Source: SIG673 sp964520875 (GTDB lineage: Bacteria; Bacillota; Clostridia; Oscillospirales; CAG-272). From it: DNA of 22,804 nucleotides. A program made the translations under genes and the position numbers. Below the pieces are notes generated by a model. That model saw only the letters and a list, made by a program, of their open reading frames with translations. It had not been told where the DNA came from and searched no databases. The stretch covers positions 1 through 22,804 of the forward strand of contig CAZFQJ010000008.1 of the NCBI GenBank assembly GCA_964520875.1, in the 5' to 3' direction. Positions 1-9,180 of this stretch are shown piece after piece; position 1 is the stretch's first letter, and the number at the start of each line of letters is the position of its first letter.

Positions 1-612
1 AACGTCGAACACCTTACGAACGAGCGAAAAGCCGTTCGAATGTACTCCGCTTGAGGGTATGGCGATGATAACGTCGCCTTCCTTTACGGTCTTATTGTCA
101 AGTATCTTACATTTGTCTACAACTCCGACCGAAAATCCCGCCAGATCATACTCGTCCACCGGATAGAATCCCGGCATCTCAGCCGTTTCTCCGCCTATGA
201 GCGCCGCACCGGATTGTACGCAACCCTCGGAAACGCCCTTGACTATATCCGCGATCCTTTCCGGAACGTTCTTTCCGCACGCTATATAATCAAGGAAGAA
301 GAGCGGCTTTGCTCCGCAGCATATTATGTCGTTTACGCACATGGCAACACAGTCTATACCTACCGTATCGTGCTTGTCCATGAGAAACGCCAGCTTGAGC
401 TTTGTTCCGACTCCGTCCGTTCCGCTTACGAGAACGGGCTTTTTCATGTTCTCGACGTCAAGCTCGAAGAGTCCTCCGAAGCCTCCTATGTCGGAAACGA
501 CGCCGCCGGTCATAGTTCTTGCGATATGAGCCTTCATGAGCTCTACCGCCTTATATCCGGCGGTAATATCAACGCCCGCCGCCGCGTAGCTTTCTGATCT
601 GGAATTTTTCAT
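1..612 (-). CDS. purM: Phosphoribosylformylglycinamidine cyclo-ligase (AIR synthetase), 3' end cut by window edge
   Basis: PurM closes the imidazole ring of FGAM with ATP to give AIR, the fifth step of cytosolic purine synthesis. The first 204 codons lie in the window. The translation starts MKNSRSESYAAAGVDITAGY and carries the family hallmarks SDIGGFGG, SGTDGVGTKL, the GIDCVAMCVNDI segment and GGETAEMPGFY, which together form the AIR synthetase N-terminal ATP/substrate-binding half. The ATG at 610-612 is preceded by an AAAGGA ribosome binding site (about 622-628), which decides the start. It lies 41 nt downstream of purF on the same strand, so it is co-transcribed with purF. The gene continues off the left edge; nothing suggests it is broken. 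Identification is from recalled family motifs and is very secure. Confidence 0.97.
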   Translation of the reverse strand, partial: MKNSRSESYAAAGVDITAGYKAVELMKAHIARTMTGGVVSDIGGFGGLFELDVENMKKPVLVSGTDGVGTKLKLAFLMDKHDTVGIDCVAMCVNDIICCGAKPLFFLDYIACGKNVPERIADIVKGVSEGCVQSGAALIGGETAEMPGFYPVDEYDLAGFSVGVVDKCKILDNKTVKEGDVIIAIPSSGVHSNGFSLVRKVFDV

Positions 613-653
613 TGTAATGTTATCCTTTCAAAGTTAATAAATAAACGCTTGGT

Positions 654-2072
654 TTAGCTATCAAGGTCATCTTTTTCGTTTATCGACGACGGGACGCCTC
701 CCGGATATTCTCCGTCGAAGCAAGCCGTACAGAAGCCCTTGCAATGGCTCTTATCCGCTATGCGCTTCGCGTCGTCTATTCCGAGATATCCGAGCGTATC
801 GACGCCTATTATATCGCGTATCTCGTCTATCGTGTGATTATTCGCTATAAGGCGCTCCTTGGAATCTATATCGGTTCCGTAGTAGCAGGGATTGAGGAAC
901 GGAGGCGAGGAAACACGCATATGCACTTCCTTTGCGCCGGCGTTTCTTATAAGCTTGACTATCCTCGCGCAGGTAGTGCCTCTTACTATCGAATCGTCTA
1001 CCATTACGACTCTCTTACCCTTAAGCGTTTCGGCTACGGGGTTGAGCTTTATCCTTACCTTATCCTCGCGAACGCTCTGACCGGGGTCTATAAACGTTCT
1101 TCCTATGTATTTGTTCTTTATGAGTCCTATTCCGTAAGGAATACCGGACGCTCTTGAATATCCGACCGCCGCGTCAAGACCGGAGTCCGGAACGCCTATA
1201 ACGACGTCCGCTTCAACGGGGCTGGATTCGGCGAGCAGTTCGCCCGCACGTACTCTCGCCGCATGGACGGAGCAACCCTCTACGACCGAATCGGGACGTG
1301 AAAAATATATATATTCGAACACGCAGAAGGCTTCCTTTTGCTTTCCGCAATGCGCGGTAATGCTCTTTATGCCGTCGTGCGAGAAGGTAACTATCTCGCC
1401 GGGCTCTATATCGCGTATGAATTTCGCGCCTATCGAATCGAGCGCGCAGCTTTCGGAAGCTATAACGTAACTTCCGTCCTCTCTCTGACCGTAACAAAGA
1501 GGGCGGAATCCGTTTTCGTCTCTTAAAGCTATCATCTTCGAAGGAGTCATTATAACGATAGAATACGCGCCCTTTATTTTGGACATGGCGCGGTCTATTG
1601 CCTCCTCTATATTCTCGGAACTCATACGCTCTCTTATGATAGCGTACGATATGACCTCGGCGTCGCTTGAGGTATGGAAGATAGAGCCGTTCATTTCAAG
1701 CTCGGTACGAAGATTGGCTGCGTTGACTATACTGCCATTATGAGCGATAGCCAGCTTGCCCTTCAAATGGTTTATTATCATAGGCTGAGCGTTTATACGG
1801 TCCTTTGAATCCACGGTTCCGTATCTTACGTGACCGAGCGCCATATTGCCTATGCCGAGATCGCGGAGAACGTCCTTAGTAAAGACCTCGTTCACAAGAC
1901 CCGAATCCTTATAGGTCTTGAACTCCCCTCCGTTATTGACGACCATTCCGCAGCTTTCCTGTCCCCTGTGCTGAAGTGCATAAAGTCCGTAGTACACAGA
2001 CGACGCAAGCTCGCTTTTTACAGAAGAATATATTCCGAGTATTCCACATTCTTCTCTTAATTTGTCTTCCAT
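654..2072 (-). CDS. purF: Amidophosphoribosyltransferase (glutamine PRPP amidotransferase)
   Basis: PurF makes phosphoribosylamine from PRPP and glutamine, the first committed step of purine synthesis. The N-terminal Ntn glutaminase domain shows the propeptide then catalytic Cys (REEC-GILGIY), ALQHRGQESCG, GHVRYGT and LAIAHNGSIVNA. The C-terminal phosphoribosyltransferase domain has GVPDSGLDAAVGYS and the PRPP loop VVMVDDSIVRGTT. The four Fe-S ligands of the B. subtilis enzyme class are present (CVFEYIYFSRPD, NPCYYG and GFCTACF). Two in-frame ATGs are close: 2081 and 2072. The AAAGGG element is only 1 nt from the first but 10 nt from the second, so I choose 2072, giving 472 residues with an eight-residue propeptide and Cys9 as the nucleophile. 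It sits between purE and purM. Confidence 0.97.
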   Translation of the reverse strand: MEDKLREECGILGIYSSVKSELASSVYYGLYALQHRGQESCGMVVNNGGEFKTYKDSGLVNEVFTKDVLRDLGIGNMALGHVRYGTVDSKDRINAQPMIINHLKGKLAIAHNGSIVNAANLRTELEMNGSIFHTSSDAEVISYAIIRERMSSENIEEAIDRAMSKIKGAYSIVIMTPSKMIALRDENGFRPLCYGQREDGSYVIASESCALDSIGAKFIRDIEPGEIVTFSHDGIKSITAHCGKQKEAFCVFEYIYFSRPDSVVEGCSVHAARVRAGELLAESSPVEADVVIGVPDSGLDAAVGYSRASGIPYGIGLIKNKYIGRTFIDPGQSVREDKVRIKLNPVAETLKGKRVVMVDDSIVRGTTCARIVKLIRNAGAKEVHMRVSSPPFLNPCYYGTDIDSKERLIANNHTIDEIRDIIGVDTLGYLGIDDAKRIADKSHCKGFCTACFDGEYPGGVPSSINEKDDLDS

Positions 2073-2133
2073 TTTGATCATACCCTTTCTTTTTTAAGAC
2101 TAAAAAATTATGTTTGAATTTAAAATAACAAAG

Positions 2134-2178
2134 CCGCAAGCGTATCGGTGCGTTTTTATACGCCCGATACGTGTGCGG
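2134..2178 (-). terminator. Long intercistronic hairpin between purE and purF; terminator or attenuator
   Basis: A 45-nt inverted repeat pairs CCGCA + CGTATCGG + GCGT with ACGC + CCGATACG + TGCGG around a six-base loop, 17 base pairs with one 2-nt internal loop and a single bulged base. Read on the gene strand it is followed by CTTTGTTATTTT, a U-rich but interrupted tail. It lies 11 nt past the purE stop and about 60 nt before purF. It could terminate part of the transcription and lower purF relative to purE, or stabilise the purE 3' end. Function is inferred; the hairpin is directly visible. Confidence 0.6.
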
Positions 2179-2188
2179 TTGTCGCATT

Positions 2189-2680
2189 TCAGTTGAACTT
2201 TTCTTCTATCGCCTTGTTCTTGTCAAGGACCTTGTTTGCCGCTTCCGCGCGGTGAGAAACGAGCTTCGCGTAAAGCTCTTCGTCGGAAGTCGCAAGTATC
2301 TGCACCGCCAAAAGCGCAGAATTCACCGCACCGTCTATACCAACAGTCGCTACCGGTACTCCCGAGGGCATTTGTACCGTGGACAGAAGCGCGTCTATAC
2401 CGTCAAGAGACTTGCTCTTTATCGGTATTCCGATGACCGGAAGGAGCGTGTTCGCGGCGATCGCGCCGGCAAGGTGAGCCGCCATTCCGGCTGCACAGAT
2501 TATCGCGCCAAATCCGTTATCCTTCGCGTTCTTTGCAAACTCCGCCGCCTGAGCAGGGGTTCTGTGTGCGGAAAAAACGTGCACCTCGGTGGGTACTCCA
2601 AAATCCTTCAACGTGTTTACAGCCTTCTCTACGACTCCGAGATCGCTATCGCTTCCCATAATTACGCCAACTTTTTTCAT
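2189..2680 (-). CDS. purE: N5-carboxyaminoimidazole ribonucleotide mutase, class I
   Basis: PurE moves the carboxylate of N5-CAIR to carbon 4 of the ring, giving CAIR, in purine synthesis. The 163-residue protein is the usual length for class I PurE. It shows the phosphate-binding GSDSD near residues 9-13, the SAHRTP motif near 38-43, and AGMAAHLAGA, all close to invariant in this family. The ATG at 2680 follows an AAAGGAAG ribosome binding site in the leader. It is the first gene of the minus-strand purine operon, has the strong promoter upstream and is separated from purF by a hairpin. purK and purC, frequent partners, are not in the window. C-terminal residues after LDKNKAIEEK are family-variable. 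Confidence 0.97.
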   Translation of the reverse strand: MKKVGVIMGSDSDLGVVEKAVNTLKDFGVPTEVHVFSAHRTPAQAAEFAKNAKDNGFGAIICAAGMAAHLAGAIAANTLLPVIGIPIKSKSLDGIDALLSTVQMPSGVPVATVGIDGAVNSALLAVQILATSDEELYAKLVSHRAEAANKVLDKNKAIEEKFN

Positions 2681-2825
2681 ACAGGACTTCCTTTCTTTTT
2701 TCGGATCTTTTTTATCTTTCTCCGCACCGTTTTAAAAACGAAACGCATAGCTTCAAGACCGCATCGCATACGTCCCTCGCGCGTCCGCGAAAAACGTCAA
2801 AATACGCTTGATCTCTACGTTTTTT

Positions 2826-2854
2826 ATTATATCACACACACCCCGATATGTCAA
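2826..2854 (-). promoter_or_regulatory. Sigma-A type promoter of the purE operon
   Basis: On the minus strand a perfect -35 TTGACA (2849-2854) and perfect -10 TATAAT (2826-2831) are exactly 17 bp apart. Transcription should start near 2819, leaving a leader of about 138 nt before purE. The leader holds a small UCGCG/CGCGA hairpin and a CGTTTT-A-AAAACG palindrome at 2728-2740. I could not match it to a purine or PRPP riboswitch. A full-consensus promoter implies that control comes from a repressor or from the leader. Confidence 0.88.
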
Positions 2855-2924
2855 GTGCTTTGCGCCTTCATCATTATAAATTATTTTCTTTTCTTATCGC
2901 TTTTCACTTATGCATTTTAACCAA

Positions 2925-3315
2925 CCTACTTTTCTTGAAAGAAAAGTAGGCAAAAGAGCTTCTCCTACATCGCCATTGTTTAAAATTTGATATTACATCA
3001 TAGAGGCTTCGGCGTCTTTGCTTTTCTTGAAATGAAAACTTACTTTTCTTGAAAGAAAAGTAAGCAAAAGAACTTCTCCTACATTGGTACTGTGTAAAGT
3101 TTGATATTACATCATAGAGGCTTTGGTATCTTTACTTTTCTTGGAAGAAAAGTAAACAAAAGAACTTCTCCTACATTGGTACTGTGTAAAGTTTGATATT
3201 ACATCATAGAGGCTTTGGTATCTTTACTTTTCTTGGAAGAAAAGTAAACAAAAGAACTTCTCCTACATTGGCTATTGTGTAAGATTTGATATTACATCAT
3301 AGGGGCTTTGATTTC
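2925..3315. repeat. Tandem intergenic repeat, four units of about 92 bp, each opening with a perfect hairpin
   Basis: Units begin at 2925, 3039, 3131 and 3223. Each opens with a roughly 26-bp inverted repeat, for example CTTACTTTTCTT / AAGAAAAGTAAG, followed by GCAAAAGAACTTCTCCTACA, a GATATTACATCATAG segment and a short tail. Units 2 and 3 differ only at a few positions inside the hairpin, where both arms change together and keep pairing. Unit 1 is more diverged and carries an extra 22-bp degenerate hairpin at 3017-3038, giving 114 bp. Unit 4 differs mainly in its last third. There are no unique spacers, so this is not CRISPR. The rest of the 2855-3322 gap holds no gene. It looks like an expanded dispersed repeat. 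Confidence 0.9.
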
Positions 3316-3322
3316 AAAACAC

Positions 3323-3350
3323 AAGACCCGAGGGTTTCCCCTCGGGTCTT
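3323..3350 (-). terminator. Intrinsic terminator of the large lipoprotein gene
   Basis: A perfect 12-bp stem AAGACCCGAGGG / CCCTCGGGTCTT with a 4-nt loop lies 11 nt past the stop codon of the 1900-residue lipoprotein gene. On the gene strand it is followed by GTGTTTTG, a modest U tract. The stem alone is strong. It also separates this gene from the repeat block. Confidence 0.85.
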
Positions 3351-3361
3351 TAGTTACTTTG

Positions 3362-6300
3362 TTAAGAATTTGTCTTATAGTCGCACTTCCATGTAGCTCC
3401 GAAGAACTTATCGTTTCCGAGCGCGACATATGCTTCGCCCGCCTGGATAGCCTTCTGACCTACATAGTTGACCGTCTCAAGCGCGGTGCAACCGCCGAAC
3501 GCGTTAGCCTCGATAGCCGTAGGAGTTCCGAGGAGAGTTACCGTCTTAAGAGAGGTACAATCCATGAACGCCTGCATGTCTATCTTAGTTACGCTTGCGG
3601 GAATAGTTATCGCCTCAAGCGCGGTACAACCCTTGAATACTCCTACGCCGATCTCGGTCATATCGCTTCCGAGAACAACGGTCTTAAGAGCGGTACAATC
3701 CGCAAACGCATTCTGCGCGAGAGTTGCGCCCTTTCCGAGAGTTACGGAGGTGATATTGGTATTGCCGCTGAACGCCTTCTTGGAGACTACAACGGGCTTA
3801 CCTGCGTAAGTTCCGGGAATAACTATCTCGGTCTCCGTTCCCGTATACTTACCTACGATCGCGATGTCGCCGGAAATATCGAACACAAGATCCTGAGTTC
3901 CCTCGAACACTGCGGGATAAGTCTTTACGATCTTATGATCATGACATACCTTACATTCGTAGTAATCATAACCTTCCGAATTTGCCGTAGGCTCGACCTT
4001 CTTAAGATTCGATTCATCGTAATCGTGATCACCCGTCGCGTCGATCTTATCGGTCTTTTCATGTCCGCACAGAGTACATCTGTAAAGCCTTGAACCGTCT
4101 TTTCCGCAGGTCGGAATGGTCTCACTGATCTTATTGTAGTTATGCTTTCCGGTTCCGGGTATGGACCTGGTCTCGTAATGCTCGCAGTTCTTACACTCGC
4201 GCTTTTCAAGTCCGTCGCCGCAACCCGCGGGAGTTACGGTAGTCCAATCCTTATAGTCATGGCCCTTTGCCGTGGTGGTGACGGTCTCGGTCCATTCGCA
4301 TCTCGTGCACTTATATGCTATGACTCTGTCCTCGGTACAACTGCCTTCGTTTATGACTGTGTCGACTACCTTATCGTGATCAAGCGCGCCGACCTCATCG
4401 TACTTATAATCCTGCTGACATACGGAGCAATGATCCTGCTTATATCCGCCTTCCGTACAGGAGGGATTTACGGTTATCGTGTCAACGTTTTCGTCCTTCT
4501 TATGTCCGCTTGCGGCAATGGTGACCTTTGCGGTCGCCTCGCAGCCGGAGCAGACGTAAGTGTCATATCCGTCTTCGGTACATGTGGGAGCCTTATGAAG
4601 CGTTTCGTCAGTGCTCTTGACCCACTTATGTCCGGTCTTGTAGATCTTTTCGCCTACGGTTATCTTTCCGCATACCTCGCAGTCGACCTCGTAATATGCT
4701 ATTCCGTCGCTCGTACATGTTGCGTCCTTGGAAGTCGCCGCGATCTTCTCGCCCGTCGGAACGTGTCCGGTAGCGGTTCCCTCGTATTCCTTAAGCTCGA
4801 TGTATTCGCATCCGGGCTTTACGCACTTTCTGTACTCGTACTTATTGACATGCGCGGTAGCCTCAACAGTATTAACCTCGCCGAGCGAATGATTGCCATC
4901 CTTGCAGCAGGTGTTCTTGCCGTAGAAGCCGAGCTCTATATCGGTGCCCTTGGAATTAAGGTCTATACCCGCTATATAGAGGGTGGTTCCGTCTCCGAGC
5001 TTTCCTGCGGTTCCGCCGGTAGCTCCGAGACCCGCGTTTGCCCAACCGGAGAAGTTGAAGGTTATGTTAGTGATCTTATCCCACGCCGCGGCATTGTTCT
5101 TACCGAACTTCGAAAGCTCAACGGTAAGCTCATGCCAACCCGTGTCGTCCGCTTCGATAGTTACGTAGTGGGTGAAATAGCAGTTCGCGTTATTTACGCG
5201 AGGGCAGTTGAGAGTTATAAGGAACTTATATCCCGCGCTCTCGGCAACATAATATCTGAAGGTTATGGATTCATATCCGGTCAGATCGTAATAGCCGTCC
5301 GCCGTCATTGTAACATTCTTGGGATAGAACATAAGTCCGCCGAGCTCGCCGTTCGCCGTCGTGCAATTGGACTTCCAATCGCCCGTCTTAAGCGCCCATA
5401 CAGCGGAAGCGTCGTCCGCGTCGTCTCCGGTATTTCCGTCCTTATCGACCTTTATCATTCCGAGATTAAAATCGTTTATCGGCTTGTTAAGACCGGAAAC
5501 TATCTCAAGCGTACTGTTTTTACTGTCGTAGATGTAATCGCCGTTGGCTCTCTTGTCGGTGGGATAATGTACGGAATAGTCGTAATCCTCGGTGAAGGAA
5601 ACAACGTTCGTCGTGAGCTTGCCGCTGACCTTAACAATCTCGGCAAGTCCGTAGTTAAGCTCCGGAACATCGGATCCGCCGTATATTCTGAGATTGGAGA
5701 TCAGAACATCCATATCGCCTGTCGTGTAGAACATTCTGAAGAGCGCACTTGAGACATCGCCGCCGAGACTGTAAGAGGAAGGATATGCAACTCTTTCTCT
5801 CATGAGATATCCGTTGATATAGATATCGTAATTGTAGTCATGCTCTCTCATAACGACGGCTACGGTATAATTTTCGCCCTTCTTAACGTCGCTTATGATC
5901 ACGTCGCCGTTAGATACTATCTTGCCGTCGCTATACTGAAGGAAGGTGAGTTCCTTATTTGTACCACTGTCTACCTTACGTCCCGTTATGATATTGAAGT
6001 TTCCGGTTCCCTCGTTTATAACGAGATCGGTCTCGAATACAATATTCTTATACTGATGCTTGACGCCCTGTATCGTCGTATCGTCGCTTATCTTCAAATC
6101 GCCGTATCCGATATTGACGTCTATGTAAGAATCCGACTTACTGTCATCCATAAAACCGGGAATATTCGCCACATTAGAGTTCTTTATATAGTGAAGCGCG
6201 TTTCCGTTAGCCGAATCTATGTAGAAGCGCGTGTTTTTCTTAGATACAAGCCCCCCACATATCTGAGATATACCCGCCTCGCAGAAGACATACTGAGTAA

Positions 6301-9064
6301 GGTAAGCTCCGTTATCGTCGGTAGAATTCTTGTTGGCGTCCAAAGTACCGCTGAGTCCGGACTTTTCGTTAAGCTTAACGCCGGTTACATAAGCGGGAAT
6401 GCTCGAATAGTACGCATATACCTCGTCGATATCAAGGTATCTGGTCGGAGCAGTCGTGCTCTGATCATACGTGTTTATACGAACGCCGGTCGGGAAGAAC
6501 TCATCGATTTCCATTTTACGTTCTATTCTGACGTTATTTTCGATCATGACGCCGTCAACGTAAACGTCAAAGGTACATTCGGAAGCATGGAACACGAACG
6601 CAAGTCGGGTCCATTCGCCCTGCTTAAGCTGAGCTATCTTAAGACCACTTGCAAGTGTTACCGAACCGGTCTTATCGAAACTGAAGAATCCAACGTCATG
6701 ATTTCCGGTATAAGCTTTCTTGCTACGGTCCATAAGAGTCACGTTCATCGGAGCGACCTCGCTCTTACCGTCGGGGATTCTGAAGGACATCTCGACGGTT
6801 ATATCCTTGCCGTTCGTAACTCCGTCGGAAACGAGTCCAAATTCAAAGTACGCATGGACTCCATCACTTCCCTGCTTTTTCGCGGGGGAATAGACCATTT
6901 CCATGTAACTGTTTCCGGCTTTGTGACTGTCTTTCTTTACCGTGAACTTAGCGTAACGCGGAACGAAACCTTCGACGCTATCGCTGATCTTCGTATCATC
7001 TCCGATCGTCGAAAGGCTTCCGTCGTCGAAATGATAGAGAGAATTGCCGAGCATGTTGGATTCGCCTATAAGGGCTCTAAGCTCCTTATAATCCGGAACC
7101 TTCGTCGATACCTCGCGCTCGCCTACAACGGTCTCGCATCTGGAGCAAGAGGAAACGACCTTGCTTACGCCTCCCTCGGTGACTATCTTGGAGACTACGG
7201 AATGACCGTAAGCCTTGACTTCGTTTGTCTTATACTTAACGGAGCAGCCTTCTCTTCCGCAGGTGCTCTCCTCGTAACCGTCGGTAACGCAGTCGGCTTC
7301 GACCTTTACGTAATCCTCGGCTTTCTTGTCAAGCTTATGTCCGAGAGCCGCCTTCGTATCGGTTACGTAATCGCTTACCTCACATCTCTTACAATGTCCC
7401 TTTGTATAGCCCTCGTTTAAGCATGTGGGAGCTACAACGGTGTAGCTTTCGGCATTATCGTAATCTATTTCATGACCAAGCGCGGCAACGGGATCGACCT
7501 CATAGTCTATACCGCAGCGTATGCACTTACCGGTGGTATAGCCTTCGTCAACACAAGTAGGCGCTATGACCTTCGTGGTAGCGGCGCTACGATCTATCTC
7601 GTGTCCAAGAGAACTACCCTCCGACTTACCGTCCTTGCAACCGCAGATCGTGCACTGATAGCTTATGAACTTAGCGTCGGTACAGGTAGCTTCGGTCACG
7701 CCACTCTGCACAAAGTTGTGATTTTTAAGCGCATCGGTGGAAACATCGAATATTTCCTGACCGCCGCACTTCGTACAAGTATGTATACTGTAACCGGTGG
7801 TAACACAGGTATGAGCAACGGTCTTAGTAGTTCCCCACGTATGCGTGCACTCGGAATCAAGCTTCTTGTATACTATCTTATCGCCGTTGTTGGTTACATA
7901 AATGTTATATTCCGGATCGGCAGAGCCCTTGTAGTTCTTGGGCTGAGTTCCGATATAATGATAGATATTATCGATATCGAAGCTCGAAGCGACTCCCGCG
8001 CCTTCGGCAAGACCGATCTTAAGATTTTCAAGATCGTAGCCGAGGAAGTAACCGTCCTCGTTAGCGTAGGATATCTTGGTAGCTACATCGTTTCCGTTTG
8101 CGTAAACGAGCTGATAGCCATCAACATAAACGGTGTACTCCTTGGTTCCGTCGTTAAGGACCACGGCTATATTAAGCCAGCGGTCGTAGTCGGCTTCCTT
8201 AAGAGTGTAGATAGCTCCGGCAGCGGTAACGAGAGTACCGTCCTCCGAATTATATTTAATGAAGTTTTCGGTAGCACCCTTCTTCGTTCCGGAAAGAAGA
8301 ACGAGATCCTTGGTGTTATCCTTGCTTATTCTTACGTCGAACTCAACGACATAGAAAGGAGAATTGCTTGCGCTCGTGCCCTTGAGCATAGCGGCTCTGG
8401 GATAAAGCGTAAGTCCGAACGCGGAGTTACCGGCAAACATCTTGTCGGTCCTCATTATGGTGAGGTATGTATTGGACTTTGCGTCCTCGCCCTCTCCGAC
8501 GGTCTCGGTCTTGCTCTCTACGCTGCCCGCGCCCTCGACATAGTAGTCTTCAAGCTTGGTGTAGCTGAGGTGGCTCTTATCGCCTTCAAAGTCTATCTCG
8601 AGTCCGAGAAGTCTCTTATCGGTAGCCTTCTCGCACTTTATACAAGTGGCTATCTCGATATACTCGTCGTCCTCGGAGACTCTGTAACCGCTTTCAAGGA
8701 ACGTATGTCCGAGCGCGGATCCTACGTCCTCTGTGGTCTCCTTATATCCGCAGATATCACATACCTTGGACTTGGTTCCGTCCGCGGTACAGGAAGCGTT
8801 GTTGTCCGATACCCACGTACCGAGCGAATGTCCCCACGCGGGCTTCGTTTCGGTCTCGGAGGTATTACAGAGACGACACGTTCTCTTTCTTACCTGCTCA
8901 TGGGTACAGTCTCTCTCGACGAGAGTCTCCCACTTTCCCCACTTATGACTGCACGTATCGGGATCTTTAGTTTCATCGTCTTCGTGCCTGTTACAACCGA
9001 TAAGCACGGAAAGAGGAAGCATCAGAACCGCAAGAACAAGTGCAAGTATCCGAATTTTCTTCAT
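3362..9064 (-). CDS. Giant modular surface lipoprotein: CxxC/GH repeats, LamG-like domains, BspA-like LRRs
   Basis: A 1900-residue exported lipoprotein of unknown substrate. The signal peptide (1-23) ends at a lipobox LIGC with lipidated Cys24. Domains in order: Cys-rich repeats 38-144; LamG-like jelly roll about 151-375; Cys-rich repeats 406-643; second LamG-like about 676-890; third about 940-1130; a carbohydrate-binding-like beta sandwich about 1190-1370 (GWHELTVELSKF); Cys-rich repeats 1386-1707; BspA-type LRR_5 repeats about 1726-1893 (AFADCTALKTVVLG pattern). I count 15 CxxC pairs and two CxxxxC pairs, most within units that also contain a C.(x).G and a GH dipeptide. The ATG at 9064 has a GAAGGAG site 8 nt upstream. 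It is monocistronic. Likely role is binding of polysaccharide or host glycan at the cell surface; that is inferred from domain type only. Domain limits are approximate. Confidence 0.9.
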   Translation of the reverse strand: MKKIRILALVLAVLMLPLSVLIGCNRHEDDETKDPDTCSHKWGKWETLVERDCTHEQVRKRTCRLCNTSETETKPAWGHSLGTWVSDNNASCTADGTKSKVCDICGYKETTEDVGSALGHTFLESGYRVSEDDEYIEIATCIKCEKATDKRLLGLEIDFEGDKSHLSYTKLEDYYVEGAGSVESKTETVGEGEDAKSNTYLTIMRTDKMFAGNSAFGLTLYPRAAMLKGTSASNSPFYVVEFDVRISKDNTKDLVLLSGTKKGATENFIKYNSEDGTLVTAAGAIYTLKEADYDRWLNIAVVLNDGTKEYTVYVDGYQLVYANGNDVATKISYANEDGYFLGYDLENLKIGLAEGAGVASSFDIDNIYHYIGTQPKNYKGSADPEYNIYVTNNGDKIVYKKLDSECTHTWGTTKTVAHTCVTTGYSIHTCTKCGGQEIFDVSTDALKNHNFVQSGVTEATCTDAKFISYQCTICGCKDGKSEGSSLGHEIDRSAATTKVIAPTCVDEGYTTGKCIRCGIDYEVDPVAALGHEIDYDNAESYTVVAPTCLNEGYTKGHCKRCEVSDYVTDTKAALGHKLDKKAEDYVKVEADCVTDGYEESTCGREGCSVKYKTNEVKAYGHSVVSKIVTEGGVSKVVSSCSRCETVVGEREVSTKVPDYKELRALIGESNMLGNSLYHFDDGSLSTIGDDTKISDSVEGFVPRYAKFTVKKDSHKAGNSYMEMVYSPAKKQGSDGVHAYFEFGLVSDGVTNGKDITVEMSFRIPDGKSEVAPMNVTLMDRSKKAYTGNHDVGFFSFDKTGSVTLASGLKIAQLKQGEWTRLAFVFHASECTFDVYVDGVMIENNVRIERKMEIDEFFPTGVRINTYDQSTTAPTRYLDIDEVYAYYSSIPAYVTGVKLNEKSGLSGTLDANKNSTDDNGAYLTQYVFCEAGISQICGGLVSKKNTRFYIDSANGNALHYIKNSNVANIPGFMDDSKSDSYIDVNIGYGDLKISDDTTIQGVKHQYKNIVFETDLVINEGTGNFNIITGRKVDSGTNKELTFLQYSDGKIVSNGDVIISDVKKGENYTVAVVMREHDYNYDIYINGYLMRERVAYPSSYSLGGDVSSALFRMFYTTGDMDVLISNLRIYGGSDVPELNYGLAEIVKVSGKLTTNVVSFTEDYDYSVHYPTDKRANGDYIYDSKNSTLEIVSGLNKPINDFNLGMIKVDKDGNTGDDADDASAVWALKTGDWKSNCTTANGELGGLMFYPKNVTMTADGYYDLTGYESITFRYYVAESAGYKFLITLNCPRVNNANCYFTHYVTIEADDTGWHELTVELSKFGKNNAAAWDKITNITFNFSGWANAGLGATGGTAGKLGDGTTLYIAGIDLNSKGTDIELGFYGKNTCCKDGNHSLGEVNTVEATAHVNKYEYRKCVKPGCEYIELKEYEGTATGHVPTGEKIAATSKDATCTSDGIAYYEVDCEVCGKITVGEKIYKTGHKWVKSTDETLHKAPTCTEDGYDTYVCSGCEATAKVTIAASGHKKDENVDTITVNPSCTEGGYKQDHCSVCQQDYKYDEVGALDHDKVVDTVINEGSCTEDRVIAYKCTRCEWTETVTTTAKGHDYKDWTTVTPAGCGDGLEKRECKNCEHYETRSIPGTGKHNYNKISETIPTCGKDGSRLYRCTLCGHEKTDKIDATGDHDYDESNLKKVEPTANSEGYDYYECKVCHDHKIVKTYPAVFEGTQDLVFDISGDIAIVGKYTGTETEIVIPGTYAGKPVVVSKKAFSGNTNITSVTLGKGATLAQNAFADCTALKTVVLGSDMTEIGVGVFKGCTALEAITIPASVTKIDMQAFMDCTSLKTVTLLGTPTAIEANAFGGCTALETVNYVGQKAIQAGEAYVALGNDKFFGATWKCDYKTNS

Positions 9065-9103
9065 AATTTGCTCTCCTTCGCAAATAACATTTTGGTATGT
9101 ATC

Positions 9104-9132
9104 ATTATATCATTCGCTTCTTTTTTTATCAA
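9104..9132 (-). promoter_or_regulatory. Promoter of the giant lipoprotein gene
   Basis: On the minus strand TTGATA (9127-9132) and TATAAT (9104-9109) are separated by exactly 17 bp. The start of transcription would be near 9097, giving a leader of about 33 nt with the ribosome binding site at 9073-9079. It faces away from the zinc operon promoter, so the 9065-9421 gap is a divergent regulatory region. Confidence 0.85.
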
Positions 9133-9180
9133 TGTATTTTTTCAATGTCGTAATGCAAAAAACAAACATCGCTTTATATA

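Noticed and set aside
2681..2825. Purine riboswitch before purE
   Set aside because: The conserved aptamer loops and junction bases are not recognisable on the minus strand.
2171..2920. 249-residue plus-strand frame across purE and its promoter
   Set aside because: Antisense to a certain purE, runs through the purE promoter, and shows no protein family features.
2925..3315. CRISPR-like array
   Set aside because: The whole 92-bp unit repeats; there are no unique spacers and no cas genes.
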